Below, piece by piece: positions 1 through 9,440 of a stretch of DNA of 64,000 nucleotides. Source of the stretch: Rhodobacterales bacterium (GTDB lineage Bacteria > Pseudomonadota > Alphaproteobacteria > Rhodobacterales > Rhodobacteraceae); contig PDRY01000018.1 of the NCBI GenBank assembly GCA_002748265.1, forward strand, positions 96,887-160,886. The letters run 5' to 3'. Under the pieces are notes generated by a model that was not told the origin of the DNA, did no database searches, and worked only from the letters and a program-made list of their open reading frames with translations. The translations under genes and the position numbers were made by a program. Each line of letters begins with the position of its first letter. Position 1 is the stretch's first letter.

Positions 1-264
1 CTGGCAGCGCGGGCCTTCGGTGCCGTCCATATTGCGCGGCAGGCCCAAAACGATCCCGCCCAGCTCGTGGGTCTTTGCGATCTCCAAAAGGCGGGCGGCG
101 TCCAGCGTGAATTTCGCCCGCTTGATCGTCTCCAGCGGGGAGGCGATGGCGCGCATCCGGTCGGACAGCGCAACGCCAATCGTCTTGGTGCCCAGATCGA
201 GCCCGGCGAGCGGCGCCATGGGCGCGATCGCTTGCGCGAAATCAGCGGCGTCTTCGCAGATCAT
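1..264 (-). CDS. ruvX: RuvX/YqgF Holliday junction resolvase-like protein, C-terminus off window
   Basis: The first 88 residues are present and the rest lies beyond position 1. The sequence shows the RNase H-like first strand LDLGTKTIGVALSD, whose Asp is the expected metal ligand, and the family motif GGIVLGLPRNMDGTEGPRCQ. RuvX proteins are implicated in 16S rRNA 5'-end maturation and/or Holliday junction resolution. The ATG at 264 overlaps the ccmI stop in an ATGA arrangement, so the two are translationally coupled. The start could also be the Met at residue 16. Confidence 0.88.
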   Translation of the reverse strand, partial: MICEDAADFAQAIAPMAPLAGLDLGTKTIGVALSDRMRAIASPLETIKRAKFTLDAARLLEIAKTHELGGIVLGLPRNMDGTEGPRCQ

Positions 265-1493
265 TGCAAGCCCGCCTGGGTGGCGGCCTGAACGATGGTT
301 TCGAAATCGGGCTGGCCTTCGAAGCGCCCCTTGGCCTCATCATAGATGGCTTGTGCGCGCTCCGTGTCGCCCAGAACGCCAAGCGCAGAGATCAGCCGGG
401 CCCATTCCTGCGCGGAGCCGCCTTCGGTGGCGAGCCGGTTCGAGAGCTGCTCGACCATCCCGGCGATCATCTGCTGGCGCTCTTCTGGCGTCATGTCGGC
501 GGCGGCGTCCATGTCTTCGGCGGTAGGGCCGCGCATCATCGGGCCAGCCGGAGCCGCTGCCGCGGCGGGAAGCGTGTAGTCGATTCCGGCGCGCTGTGCG
601 GCGTTTTCGATCATCCGGCGGGCCAGGGCGGTATGGGGCGTGTTCCCGCCCTCATCGACCAGTTCCTGCCACAGCCGGAATGCCACGTCGGGGCGGTCGG
701 TGAAGTCGTAGAGCAGCCCTATATAATAGCGTCCCGCCGCGTTGGTCGGGTCATCCTTGAGGATGGCGCGGGCCACGGCCTCCGCCTCGGGTGAGACATA
801 CCCCTGGACCTGATACACCATCAGATCCAGCAGCAGCATCCGGTCTTCGATCGGCGGGGTGTCCTGGAGCGCGATAACCTTCTCTTGCGCGACGATGGCG
901 GCGTCGAACTGACCAAGGTTGGCCTCGTGCCGGGCCAGAAGCCGTTGACCTTCAAGATCGTCCGGGTTGTCGATCACCGCAGTGCGGAGCTGTTCGATCA
1001 TCTCGATATAGGCGGGATCGGCGCGCTCAAGCGCCGGGGAGGGCGGCATCCTGGCGATCATATCGGCCTGAGACATCCGGGTGTCGCGCGCCTCTTCCGA
1101 TGCCGCCAGCCGGGCTTTGAGCGGCAGGTCGGGATAGCCCGGAGCGCCGATGGATGTGTAGAGAAACGCTGCACCCCCAAGGATCAGCAGGCCCACGATG
1201 GTGGACAAAACGATGGAACCATCCCGCCCTGGCGCGCCCATGGGTGCGGCGCTTTCGCTGCGCGCGCGATCGGCGGCGAGCATCCGGCGCGCCACTTCGG
1301 TGCGGGTGCGTTCGGCTTCGGTCGCGTCCAGCGTCCCGCGCGCCACGTCCCGGTCGATTTCCTCTAGCTGGGCGCGGAAGATGGCGATGTCTTTGCTTTC
1401 TTCGGCGGGCGTCTGCGCGCGCGTGCGCAACAGAGGCCGGAGCACCAATACGGCGGCCGCGAGGGTCAGAACGGCGCAGATAACGTAGAACAT
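261..1493 (-). CDS. ccmI: c-type cytochrome biogenesis protein CcmI
   Basis: A 410-aa protein with an N-terminal membrane helix (about residues 3-20), a short cytoplasmic loop rich in E/R/K, a second hydrophobic helix (about residues 92-112, IVLSTIVGLLILGGAAFLY) and a periplasmic TPR-like C-terminal half. This two-helix plus TPR layout is that of CcmI, which holds apocytochrome c for haem ligation by CcmF/CcmH. No other ccm gene is adjacent, which is common in Rhodobacterales. It starts at an ATG and its stop overlaps the ruvX start. Confidence 0.9.
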   Translation of the reverse strand: MFYVICAVLTLAAAVLVLRPLLRTRAQTPAEESKDIAIFRAQLEEIDRDVARGTLDATEAERTRTEVARRMLAADRARSESAAPMGAPGRDGSIVLSTIVGLLILGGAAFLYTSIGAPGYPDLPLKARLAASEEARDTRMSQADMIARMPPSPALERADPAYIEMIEQLRTAVIDNPDDLEGQRLLARHEANLGQFDAAIVAQEKVIALQDTPPIEDRMLLLDLMVYQVQGYVSPEAEAVARAILKDDPTNAAGRYYIGLLYDFTDRPDVAFRLWQELVDEGGNTPHTALARRMIENAAQRAGIDYTLPAAAAAPAGPMMRGPTAEDMDAAADMTPEERQQMIAGMVEQLSNRLATEGGSAQEWARLISALGVLGDTERAQAIYDEAKGRFEGQPDFETIVQAATQAGLQ

Positions 1494-1672
1494 GAATGCC
1501 CCTTTTGCTTGCTGCGCCTGACTTAACCATCATGGCGCGGAAGCGGAAGGGGGCGGGATGGGCGCCAATGTCGCATTCGGTCGCTAACGCGCCGTTCTTT
1601 GGTGGGGTTTCCCCCCGGTCCCGGTCCAGTTATGGCTAGGCTCAACCATTCCGACCCCAGGAGGCGCTCCCT

Positions 1673-2917
1673 ATGAAACGCTATTCCGCCTTTGCCATCG
1701 CGAAAGAGGCGCTCGGTCGCCATCAGGGGTGGGACCGCGCCTGGGCCAAGGCCACGCCGAAGCCGCGCTATGATGCGATCATTGTCGGGGCCGGGGGGCA
1801 CGGGCTGGCAACCGCCTATTATCTGGGCAAAAACCACGGAATCACCAATGTCGCGGTCATCGAAAAAGGCTGGCTGGGCGGCGGCAATACCGGGCGCAAC
1901 ACCACGATCATCCGGTCGAACTACCTTCAGGACCCGTCCGCCGCGATCTATGAGAAGGCCCGCAGCCTCTACGAGACCCTCAGCCAGGACCTGAACTACA
2001 ACGTCATGTTCAGCCCGCGCGGCGTGATGATGCTGGCCCAGACCCAGCACGAGCTGCGTGGCTACAAGCGCACGGCCCATGCCAATGCGCTCCAGGGCGT
2101 CGCGACGGAGTTTATCTCTCCGCAACGGGTCAAGGAGCTGGTGCCGATCATCGAGCTGAGCGGCCCGCGCTACCCGGTGCTGGGCGCGCTATGGCAGCCG
2201 CGCGGCGGCACGGCCCGCCACGATGCCGTGGCCTGGGGCTATGCGCGCGCCTGCGCCGCCATGGGCATGGACATCATCGAGCGCTGCGAAGTCACCGGCG
2301 TGAAGCGCGATGGCGGCAAGGTCACAGGGGTGACCACCACCAAGGGCGACATCGCCTGCGATAAACTGGGCGTCGTGGTGGCGGGCCATTCGGGGCGGCT
2401 GGCCGACATGGCGGGGTTCCGGCTTCCGGTTGAATCGGTGTCGCTTCAGGCTCTTGTGTCCGAGCCGATCAAACCTTGCATGGACGTGGTGGTGATGGCC
2501 AACACCGTCCATGGTTATATGAGCCAGTCCGACAAGGGCGAGATGGTCATCGGCGGCGGCGCGGACGGGTTCAACAACTACACGCAGCGCGGCAGCTTCC
2601 ATCACATCGAAGAGACCGTGCGCGCCCTGATCGAAACCTTCCCGATGATCTCGCGGCTCAAGATGCTGCGGCAATGGGGCGGGATCGTGGACATGACGGG
2701 GGACCGGTCTCCGATCATCTCGAAAACGCCGGTGGACGGCTGTTTCATCAATTGCGGCTGGGGCACCGGCGGGTTCAAGGCGATCCCCGGATCGGGCTGG
2801 GCCATGGCGGAGCTCATGGCCCGTGGCACGTCTCCGCTGGCCGAGGCTTTCACGCTGGACCGGTTCCGCGAAGGCCGGTTCATTGATGAAAGCGTCGCGG
2901 CAGGGGTGGCGCATTGA
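1673..2917 (+). CDS. soxB: heterotetrameric sarcosine oxidase, beta subunit
   Basis: A 414-aa FAD-dependent DAO-family oxidase. The dinucleotide-binding motif is visible near residues 35-48 (IIVGAGGHGLATAYYL), followed by EKGWLGGGNTGRNTT, and the C-terminal flavin motif has the form NCGWGTGGFKAIPGSG. In the family this subunit carries the catalytic flavin site where sarcosine is oxidised to an imine. It is the first gene of a B-D-A-G operon and has a clear AGGAGG ribosome site at 1661-1666. About 100 bp separate it from soxD. Confidence 0.96.
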   Translation: MKRYSAFAIAKEALGRHQGWDRAWAKATPKPRYDAIIVGAGGHGLATAYYLGKNHGITNVAVIEKGWLGGGNTGRNTTIIRSNYLQDPSAAIYEKARSLYETLSQDLNYNVMFSPRGVMMLAQTQHELRGYKRTAHANALQGVATEFISPQRVKELVPIIELSGPRYPVLGALWQPRGGTARHDAVAWGYARACAAMGMDIIERCEVTGVKRDGGKVTGVTTTKGDIACDKLGVVVAGHSGRLADMAGFRLPVESVSLQALVSEPIKPCMDVVVMANTVHGYMSQSDKGEMVIGGGADGFNNYTQRGSFHHIEETVRALIETFPMISRLKMLRQWGGIVDMTGDRSPIISKTPVDGCFINCGWGTGGFKAIPGSGWAMAELMARGTSPLAEAFTLDRFREGRFIDESVAAGVAH

Positions 2918-3020
2918 TGACGATGCGGCCTGCTGTTCACGCTCTGTTGGGTTCTGATAATTATGTGCGGCGCGACGGGGTCACAGGGCCCTCGCCGCGC
3001 GGCCAGGAAAGGACGTTGCC

Positions 3021-3326
3021 ATGCTGACTTTGCGCTGCCCTTATTGCGGGGTCCAATGCGATGAAACCGAGCTGGCCCCCGGAGGCGAAGCCCACCTGAC
3101 CCGGCGCGGGCCGGAGGCGGATGCCGACGCCTTTGAGGCCTACCTGTTCCTGCGCCAGAACCCGATGGGAATCCATGCCGAACGCTGGCGCCACGCCTAT
3201 GGCTGCGGCAAGTGGTTCCACGCCCTGCGCAACACCGTGACGCTGGAGGTCTACGGCACCTATCCGGCCCAAACGCTGGAGCCGCCAGCCGATCTTCTGG
3301 CCGCCGCGAAAGGAGACGCCGCATGA
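3021..3326 (+). CDS. soxD: heterotetrameric sarcosine oxidase, delta subunit
   Basis: A 101-aa protein with an N-terminal zinc-site pattern (CPYCG at residues 6-10) and downstream His/Cys residues in WRHAYGCGKWFHALRNT, as in SoxD. It has a structural zinc and no catalytic residues in characterised complexes. AGGAAAGGA precedes the ATG. The stop overlaps the soxA start (ATGA), which suits a fixed subunit ratio. Confidence 0.95.
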   Translation: MLTLRCPYCGVQCDETELAPGGEAHLTRRGPEADADAFEAYLFLRQNPMGIHAERWRHAYGCGKWFHALRNTVTLEVYGTYPAQTLEPPADLLAAAKGDAA

Positions 3327-6300
3327 GCACACGCCTGTCCCGTGGCGGCCGCCTGATCGACCGCTCCCGCAAGATCGACTTCGCTTTCAACGGCAAGCAC
3401 CTGAAGGGCCATCCGGGCGACACGCTCGCCTCGGCCCTGCTGGCCGAAGACCAGATGCTGCTGGGCCGGTCGTTCAAATATCACCGCCCGCGCGGCGTGA
3501 TGTCGAGCGGCGCCGAAGAGCCCAACGCCCTGTTCGGGATCGCCGATGGCGACCGGTTCGAGCCCAATCAGCGCGCCACCACCCAGGAGCTGTGGGACGG
3601 GCTTTCGGCCCGCAGTCAGAACCACTGGCCGAGCCTGAGCTTCGATGTGGGCGCGATCAACGCGCGGCTGTCGCGGTTCTTCCCGGCGGGGTTCTACTAC
3701 AAGACCTTCATGTGGCCCCGTGCCGCTTGGAAACATCTGTTCGAGCCCATCGTGCGGCAATCCGCCGGTCTGGGCGCGGCCCCCGATGCGGAGGCGCGCG
3801 ATCCCGATCTCTATGAACATGCCTATGCCCATGTCGATCTGGTCATTATCGGAGGCGGCGTTGCCGGGCTCGCGGCGGCTCTGGTGGCGGGCGAGGCGGG
3901 CCAGCAGGTCTGGCTGATCGAACAGGACGCCCATTGGGGCGGCCGCGCTCCGGTCGATGGCGGGTCCATCGACGGGATGGCGCCGGGCGATTGGGTCGCG
4001 CAGGCGCTCTCCAGACTGGAGGGTATGGAGAACGTCACCCTGCGCAATCGCTGCATGGGCGCCGGGCTTTACGATCACGGCTACCTTCTGGCCTATGAGC
4101 GGCTGACCGATCACCTCCCAGCTGAGGCCGAGGGATCGCGCCACCGCCTGTGGCGCATCCGGGCGGGGCATATCGTCACCGCCACCGGCGCGTTGGAGCG
4201 GCCCCTGTCCTTTGCGGGCAACGACGTGCCGGGTGTGATGCTGGCCTCGGCCGTGCGCGACTACATCGTGAATTACGGCGTCAGCGTCGGTGACCGCGTT
4301 GTCGTCGTGACGAACAATGATGACGCCTATCGCACGGCGCTTGAGGTGAAGCGCGCGGGGCTTTCGGTGCCCGCCATCGTGGATGCCCGCGCCTTGCCCG
4401 ATGAGGGCCTTGTGGCCGAAGCCAAGGCGGCGGGGATCCCCGTCCATATGGGCGCTGCCATCGCCAAGGTGAAAGGTGGCGCGCGGGTCACTGGCGTTGC
4501 GCTTTGCGCGCAGGCCGGGGAAGGCACCGTCACCGAAGAGATCGCCTGCGACGTGGTGGCCATGTCGGGGGGGTGGTCTCCGGTCGTGCATTTGTGGTCC
4601 CATTGCGGGGGCAAGCTGCTGTGGGACGAGGCGCGGGCGCTGTTCCGCCCCGATCCTGACCGGCCCCCGCGCGGCGCTGAGGGGCAGGCCAGCGTGACGG
4701 CTCTGGGCGCCGCCAACGGCGCGCTGTCGCTTCATGCGATCATGGAGGATGTGCAGGTGGGTATGGGGACCATACTGGGAAGTATGCCCGACGTTCCGCG
4801 CGCGCCCGTCGAGGAAGAAGCGCCGCTTATGCCCGTGTGGATGATGCCGCAAGGCGCCAAGCACGAACTGCGCGCCAAAATGTTCCTGGATTTCCAGAAC
4901 GACGTGAAAGTGTCCGACGTTCAGCTTGCTGCGCGCGAGGGCTATGAGAGCGTCGAACATACCAAGCGGTATACGACCCTTGGCATGGCGACGGATCAGG
5001 GGAAGCTGAGCAATATCAACGGTCTCGCAGTCCTGTCGGATGCCCTGGGCCAGCCGATCCCGCAGACCGGCACCACCACGTTCCGCCCGCCCTACACGCC
5101 CATCTCCATGGGGGCCATCGCGGGGGAGGCACGCGGGCCGCTGTTCCAGCCGATCCGGCGCACGCCGATCCATGCATGGCACGAAGAGCAGGGCGCCTAT
5201 ATGGAGCCCGTCGGCCAGTGGCGCCGCCCCTACAGCTATCCGCGCAGCGGCGAGAGCCTGCATGACGCGGTGATGCGCGAGGTCACCAATACCCGCGAGA
5301 ATGTGGGGATGCTGGATGCCTCGACCCTCGGCAAGATCATCGTGAAGGGGCCCGATGCGGGGCGCTTCATGGATATGCTCTACACCAACATGATGAGCAC
5401 GCTGAAGCCGGGCAAATGCCGCTACGGGCTGATGTGTTCGGAAAACGGCTTCCTGATGGATGACGGCGTGGTGGCGCGGCTCGATGAGGACACGTTCCTG
5501 TGCCACACGACCTCGGGCGGGGCCGCCCATGTCCACGCTCATATGGAGGAATGGCTCCAGACGGAGTGGTGGGACTGGCAGGTCTACACCGCAGATGTGA
5601 CGGAGCAGTTCGCGCAAGTGGCCGTGGTCGGCCCGAAAGCGCGCGAGGTGCTGGAGGCTCTTGGCTCTGACACGGATCTGAGCGCCGAGGCCCTGCCGTT
5701 CATGGGCTGGATCGACGCCCGGATTGGTGGCTTCGATGCGAGGATCTTCCGCATCAGCTTCTCGGGTGAGTTGAGCTTTGAGATTGCCGTGCCCGCCAGT
5801 CAGGGCCGGGCCTTCTGGGATGCGCTTTTGCGTGTCGGGGATGCGCGGGGGATCATGCCCTACGGGACCGAGGCGCTCCATATCATGCGGGCCGAAAAGG
5901 GCTTTATCATGATCGGGGACGAAACCGATGGCACCGTGATCCCGCAGGATCTGGGGCTGCACTGGGCGATCTCGAAGAAGAAGGACGACTATATCGGCAA
6001 ACGCGCGCAGGCGCGATCCGACATGATCCGTACCGATCGCTGGCAGCTTGTGGGGCTTGAGACCCTGGACAAATCTGTCCTGCCCGAAGGGGCCTATGCC
6101 GTGGGCGAGGGCGTCAATTCGAACGGCCAAAAGGCCATGTTCGGGCGCGTGACATCAACCTACCATTCGCCCACGCTTGGGCGCGGGATCGCCATGGGGC
6201 TCGTGGAAAACGGCCCCGACCGCATGGGCGAGGTGATCGCGTTCGGCACGCTTGATGGTGGCACGGTGCAGGCGAAGATCGTCTCGCCCGTGTTCTTTGA

Positions 6301-6328
6301 CCCGGAAGGAGAGAAGCAAAATGTCTGA
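3323..6328 (+). CDS. soxA: heterotetrameric sarcosine oxidase, alpha subunit
   Basis: A 1001-aa protein. The start is the ATG at 3323, preceded by AGGAGA at 3311-3316; an open frame extends further upstream but overlaps soxD. It has an N-terminal 2Fe-2S-ferredoxin-like fold without cluster cysteines, a Rossmann domain (VIIGGGVAGLAAALVAGEAG, about residues 173-192) for NAD, and a C-terminal GcvT/aminomethyltransferase-like domain (from about residue 610) that transfers the one-carbon unit to tetrahydrofolate. In the family the complex yields glycine, H2O2 and 5,10-methylene-THF or formaldehyde. Its stop overlaps the soxG start by 8 bp. Confidence 0.96.
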   Translation: MSTRLSRGGRLIDRSRKIDFAFNGKHLKGHPGDTLASALLAEDQMLLGRSFKYHRPRGVMSSGAEEPNALFGIADGDRFEPNQRATTQELWDGLSARSQNHWPSLSFDVGAINARLSRFFPAGFYYKTFMWPRAAWKHLFEPIVRQSAGLGAAPDAEARDPDLYEHAYAHVDLVIIGGGVAGLAAALVAGEAGQQVWLIEQDAHWGGRAPVDGGSIDGMAPGDWVAQALSRLEGMENVTLRNRCMGAGLYDHGYLLAYERLTDHLPAEAEGSRHRLWRIRAGHIVTATGALERPLSFAGNDVPGVMLASAVRDYIVNYGVSVGDRVVVVTNNDDAYRTALEVKRAGLSVPAIVDARALPDEGLVAEAKAAGIPVHMGAAIAKVKGGARVTGVALCAQAGEGTVTEEIACDVVAMSGGWSPVVHLWSHCGGKLLWDEARALFRPDPDRPPRGAEGQASVTALGAANGALSLHAIMEDVQVGMGTILGSMPDVPRAPVEEEAPLMPVWMMPQGAKHELRAKMFLDFQNDVKVSDVQLAAREGYESVEHTKRYTTLGMATDQGKLSNINGLAVLSDALGQPIPQTGTTTFRPPYTPISMGAIAGEARGPLFQPIRRTPIHAWHEEQGAYMEPVGQWRRPYSYPRSGESLHDAVMREVTNTRENVGMLDASTLGKIIVKGPDAGRFMDMLYTNMMSTLKPGKCRYGLMCSENGFLMDDGVVARLDEDTFLCHTTSGGAAHVHAHMEEWLQTEWWDWQVYTADVTEQFAQVAVVGPKAREVLEALGSDTDLSAEALPFMGWIDARIGGFDARIFRISFSGELSFEIAVPASQGRAFWDALLRVGDARGIMPYGTEALHIMRAEKGFIMIGDETDGTVIPQDLGLHWAISKKKDDYIGKRAQARSDMIRTDRWQLVGLETLDKSVLPEGAYAVGEGVNSNGQKAMFGRVTSTYHSPTLGRGIAMGLVENGPDRMGEVIAFGTLDGGTVQAKIVSPVFFDPEGEKQNV

Positions 6329-6869
6329 GGTCCTCTCAGCCCTGCCGGGCGCAACAGGCAGCGCGGACACCCGCGTGAGCGAAGCCGGACTGGTCGGTAT
6401 GGTCACCCTGCGCGGCGATCTGAGCGACGCCAAGCTGCGCCAGGCGGTCTCTGACGTGACCGGCACCGCCTTCCCGGAGCAGGGCAAGATCACGTGGGAT
6501 GGCGCGCGCGGGCTGGGGTGGATGTCCCCTGATGAGCTGCTGATCCTGACCGGTCACGGTGAGGCGGCGGGCGTCGTCGAGACGCTCCATACCGCCCTGG
6601 ATGGTCAGCATGTCCTCGCGGTGAACGTGTCAGATGCGCGGGCCGTGTTCGATGTCGAAGGGCCGGGATGGCGCGACGTGGTGGCGCGGCTGTCCCCGAT
6701 GGATCTGCGCGGCTTCAAGACCGGCGATCTGCGCCGCACGCGGTTCGGGCAGATTGCCGCTGCAGTCTGGACGACGGACGAGGAGTGCGCGCGGATCGTG
6801 TGTTTCCGCTCGGTCGCGCGCTACATGTTCGATCTACTGGAGACAGCAGCGCAGGCGGGGCGGCTCTAA
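6321..6869 (+). CDS. soxG: heterotetrameric sarcosine oxidase, gamma subunit
   Basis: A 182-aa protein with the GcvT-related fold of SoxG (VSEAGLVGMVTLRGDLSDAKL, then WMSPDELLIL, and a C-terminal SVARYMFDLLE). In the complex it packs against the alpha subunit's folate domain. The ATG at 6321 has GGAAGGAGAG just upstream inside soxA. It is the last gene of the operon; its TAA lies in the loop of a strong hairpin shared with the converging gene. Confidence 0.94.
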   Translation: MSEVLSALPGATGSADTRVSEAGLVGMVTLRGDLSDAKLRQAVSDVTGTAFPEQGKITWDGARGLGWMSPDELLILTGHGEAAGVVETLHTALDGQHVLAVNVSDARAVFDVEGPGWRDVVARLSPMDLRGFKTGDLRRTRFGQIAAAVWTTDEECARIVCFRSVARYMFDLLETAAQAGRL

Positions 6870-6877
6870 GCCGCCCC
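6857..6877. terminator. bidirectional hairpin between soxG and the iron ADH gene
   Basis: GGGGCGGCT - CTA - AGCCGCCCC is a perfect 9-bp stem with a 3-nt loop, placed where two operons converge. The soxG stop codon lies in the loop region. There is no U tract, so it may act as a weak terminator or as an mRNA 3'-end stabiliser. Confidence 0.5.
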
Positions 6878-6884
6878 AGCCGCA

Positions 6885-8030
6885 TTACATGGCCGCCTCG
6901 AACAGGGCGCGCATGTTGTCGGCGTTCAGCTCAACCGGGTTGCCGCCGCAGGACGGATCCTCAAGTGCCATGGCGACCAGATCGTCGATGCGGTTGGTCT
7001 TCACGCCCAGATCGCTCAGGCGGCGCGGGATGGCGAAGCTGTCGTTGAACTCCTGAACGAAGCCGCGGAACCCGTCAAAGCCGCCCTTGATGCCCAGATA
7101 GCTGGCCGCACGGTCGAAGCGGTCGCGGATAACGGGCGCGTTCAGATCCAGCACGGCGGGCATGCAGACCGCATTGGTCGTGCCGTGGTGAGTGCCGAAC
7201 ACGGCGCCGATCGGGTGGCTCATCGCGTGGATGGCGCCAAGGCCCTTTTGGAAGGCGGTTGCGCCCATGGCAGCGGCGCTCATCATATTAGCGCGCGCGT
7301 CGATGTCGGAGCCATCGAGATAGGCGCGGGGCAGGTTGTCGATCACCAGCCGCATCCCCTCCAGGGCGATGCCCTGGCTCATCGGGTGGTAATGCGGGCT
7401 GGAGAACGCCTCGACGCAATGCGCGAAGGCATCAAGCCCGGTGCCCGCCGTGATCGGTTTGGGCATACCCACGGTCAGCTCGGGATCGCAGATCACAACC
7501 GTCGGCAGCACCTTGGGGTGGAAGATGATCTTCTTCACATGGGTTTGGGAATTGGTGATGACGCTGGCGCGGCCCAGCTCTGATCCGGTCCCGGCGGTGG
7601 TGGGCACGGCGATGATCGGCGCGATGGCCTCTGCGTCTGCGCGGGTCCACCAATCGCCCACGTCTTCGAAATCCCACACCGGGCGGGTCTGCCCGGCCAT
7701 GAACGCGACCATCTTGCCCAGGTCCAGCCCGGAGCCGCCGCCAAAGGCGATCACCCCGTCATGGCCCCCGGCCTTATAGGCGTCGACCCCGGCGCTCAGG
7801 TTCAGCTCATTGGGGTTGGGATCGACCTCGGAGAACAGACCGCGCCCCAGCCCGGCCTGATCGAGAATGTCGAGCGCACGGGCGGTGATATCCATCCCGG
7901 CGAGCCCCTTGTCGGTGACAAGCAGCGGTTTGGTGATGCCCGCTTGGGCACAGGCGGCGGGCAGTTCGTTGATGCGGCCCGCGCCGAACTTGATGGCGGT
8001 GGGGTAGGACCAGTTGCCGGTGAGGCTCAT
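6885..8030 (-). CDS. iron-containing alcohol dehydrogenase
   Basis: A 381-aa group III Fe-ADH. It has the NAD motif GGGSGLDLGK, the TTAGTGSE motif and metal-ligand segments GLDAFAHCVEAF and HAMSHPIGAVFGTHHG. The start at 8030 (MSLTGNWSYPTAIKFGAG) is chosen because it overlaps the ALDH stop by ATGA and begins at the usual family N-terminus. It is the last gene of a seven-gene minus-strand unit, where it could oxidise an alcohol to the aldehyde used by the ALDH. The substrate cannot be read from the sequence. Confidence 0.92.
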   Translation of the reverse strand: MSLTGNWSYPTAIKFGAGRINELPAACAQAGITKPLLVTDKGLAGMDITARALDILDQAGLGRGLFSEVDPNPNELNLSAGVDAYKAGGHDGVIAFGGGSGLDLGKMVAFMAGQTRPVWDFEDVGDWWTRADAEAIAPIIAVPTTAGTGSELGRASVITNSQTHVKKIIFHPKVLPTVVICDPELTVGMPKPITAGTGLDAFAHCVEAFSSPHYHPMSQGIALEGMRLVIDNLPRAYLDGSDIDARANMMSAAAMGATAFQKGLGAIHAMSHPIGAVFGTHHGTTNAVCMPAVLDLNAPVIRDRFDRAASYLGIKGGFDGFRGFVQEFNDSFAIPRRLSDLGVKTNRIDDLVAMALEDPSCGGNPVELNADNMRALFEAAM

Positions 8031-9406
8031 GATGTCACCTTCTTGAGATGGTAGGATTTGGGTCGGGTGAGGTTGTGATAGCCGATCACGGACAGCCCGC
8101 CGCCGCGGCCGGTCTGCTTGCAACCGGTCCAGCACAGGCCGGGATCCAGATAATCGGCGCGGTTCATGAACACGGTGCCGGTCTCCAGCCGATCCCCGAC
8201 GGCTTGGGCGCGGGCGATGTCCTGCGTCCAGAGCGAGGCGGTCAGCCCGAAATCGCTGTCATTCATCAGCTTGATGGCCTCTTCATCGCCCGAGACCGGC
8301 ATGATGCCGACCACGGGGCCGAAGCTCTCCTCGCGCATGACGCTCATGTCGTGGGTGACCCCGGTCAGGATCTGCGGGGTCAGGTAGGTGCCGCCATCAT
8401 CCTCTTCGAAGGGCGCGATATGGGCGGTCGCGCCCGCCGCGACGGCCTCGCTGATCTGGGCGCGGACTTCGGCGGCGAAGCGGGCGTTGGCCATGGGGCC
8501 AATGGTGGTCGCGTCATCCAGAGGGTTGCCGAGCGTGTAGCCCTGCACGGTTTCAACGGCCTTTTGCACGAATGCGTCAAAGAGGCTTTCGTGGACATAG
8601 ATCCGCTCAATCCCGCAGCAGCATTGGCCAGAGTTGAACATGGCGCCGTCGATCAAGGTGGCGACCGCCGCATCCAGATCGGCGTCTTCCATGACATAGC
8701 CCGGATCCTTGCCGCCCAGCTCCGTGCTGACGGGTACGAAAGTGCCCGCGGCGGCGCGCTCCATGCTCTGGCCGCCGCCGACCGAGCCGGTGAAATTGAT
8801 GAAATCGAAGGCCCGCGCGCGGATCAGCGCGTCGGTCGTGTCGTGGCTCAGGAAGATGTTCTGGAACACGTCCTTGGGCACGCCGGCGGCGTGGAAGGCT
8901 TCGGCCATGCGCTCCCCGACGAGCAGCGTTTGTGTGGCGTGTTTCAGGATCACCGTATTGCCCGCGATCAGAGCCGGGGCGACGGTATTGATCGCGGTCA
9001 TGTAGGGGTAGTTCCACGGCGCGACGACAAAGACGACGCCCCAGGGCGCGCGCTTGATGTAGCGGGTGAAGGTTTCATCCTCGCCCACAGAGATGTCGGC
9101 GAGGGCATCACTGGCGATGGTGGCCATGTGGCTGGCGCGCTCATGAAAGCCGCCGAATTCGCCGCCATAGCGCACGGGGCGGCCCATCATGCGGGCCAGT
9201 TCGGGCACGATCGCGTCATTCATGGCGCCCACGGCGTTGACCCCGGCCATGACCATGTCAATCCGCTCTTGCAGCGGGCGCGCAGCCCAGGCGGCTTGCG
9301 CGGCGCGGGCGCTGTCAGCCACGGCCTGAGCGTCCTCCAGCGAAAGCGCCTCGCGTTCGGCAAAGACCGATCCGTCGATCGGGGAGATACATCTGAGCAC
9401 GCTCAT
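8027..9406 (-). CDS. NAD(P)-dependent aldehyde dehydrogenase
   Basis: A 459-aa ALDH-superfamily enzyme. It shows APWNYPY, the glycine motif FTGSVGGGQ, the catalytic Glu in STELGGKDPGYV and the nucleophile Cys in FNSGQCCCGIERIYV (three consecutive Cys). The ATG at 9406 follows GGAAAGGACAGC; the longer open frame has no good upstream site. It is coupled to the ADH gene by a 4-bp overlap, so ADH plus ALDH form an alcohol-to-acid pair. Confidence 0.92.
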   Translation of the reverse strand: MSVLRCISPIDGSVFAEREALSLEDAQAVADSARAAQAAWAARPLQERIDMVMAGVNAVGAMNDAIVPELARMMGRPVRYGGEFGGFHERASHMATIASDALADISVGEDETFTRYIKRAPWGVVFVVAPWNYPYMTAINTVAPALIAGNTVILKHATQTLLVGERMAEAFHAAGVPKDVFQNIFLSHDTTDALIRARAFDFINFTGSVGGGQSMERAAAGTFVPVSTELGGKDPGYVMEDADLDAAVATLIDGAMFNSGQCCCGIERIYVHESLFDAFVQKAVETVQGYTLGNPLDDATTIGPMANARFAAEVRAQISEAVAAGATAHIAPFEEDDGGTYLTPQILTGVTHDMSVMREESFGPVVGIMPVSGDEEAIKLMNDSDFGLTASLWTQDIARAQAVGDRLETGTVFMNRADYLDPGLCWTGCKQTGRGGGLSVIGYHNLTRPKSYHLKKVTS

Positions 9407-9440
9407 GGTGCTGTCCTTTCCTCTCAGGACGCCTGCGGCG

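Noticed and set aside
3260-6130. 956-aa minus-strand open frame opposite soxA
   Set aside because: The plus strand encodes a clear SoxA. The antisense protein is His/Gly/Arg-rich with no domain, a usual effect of high GC codon use.
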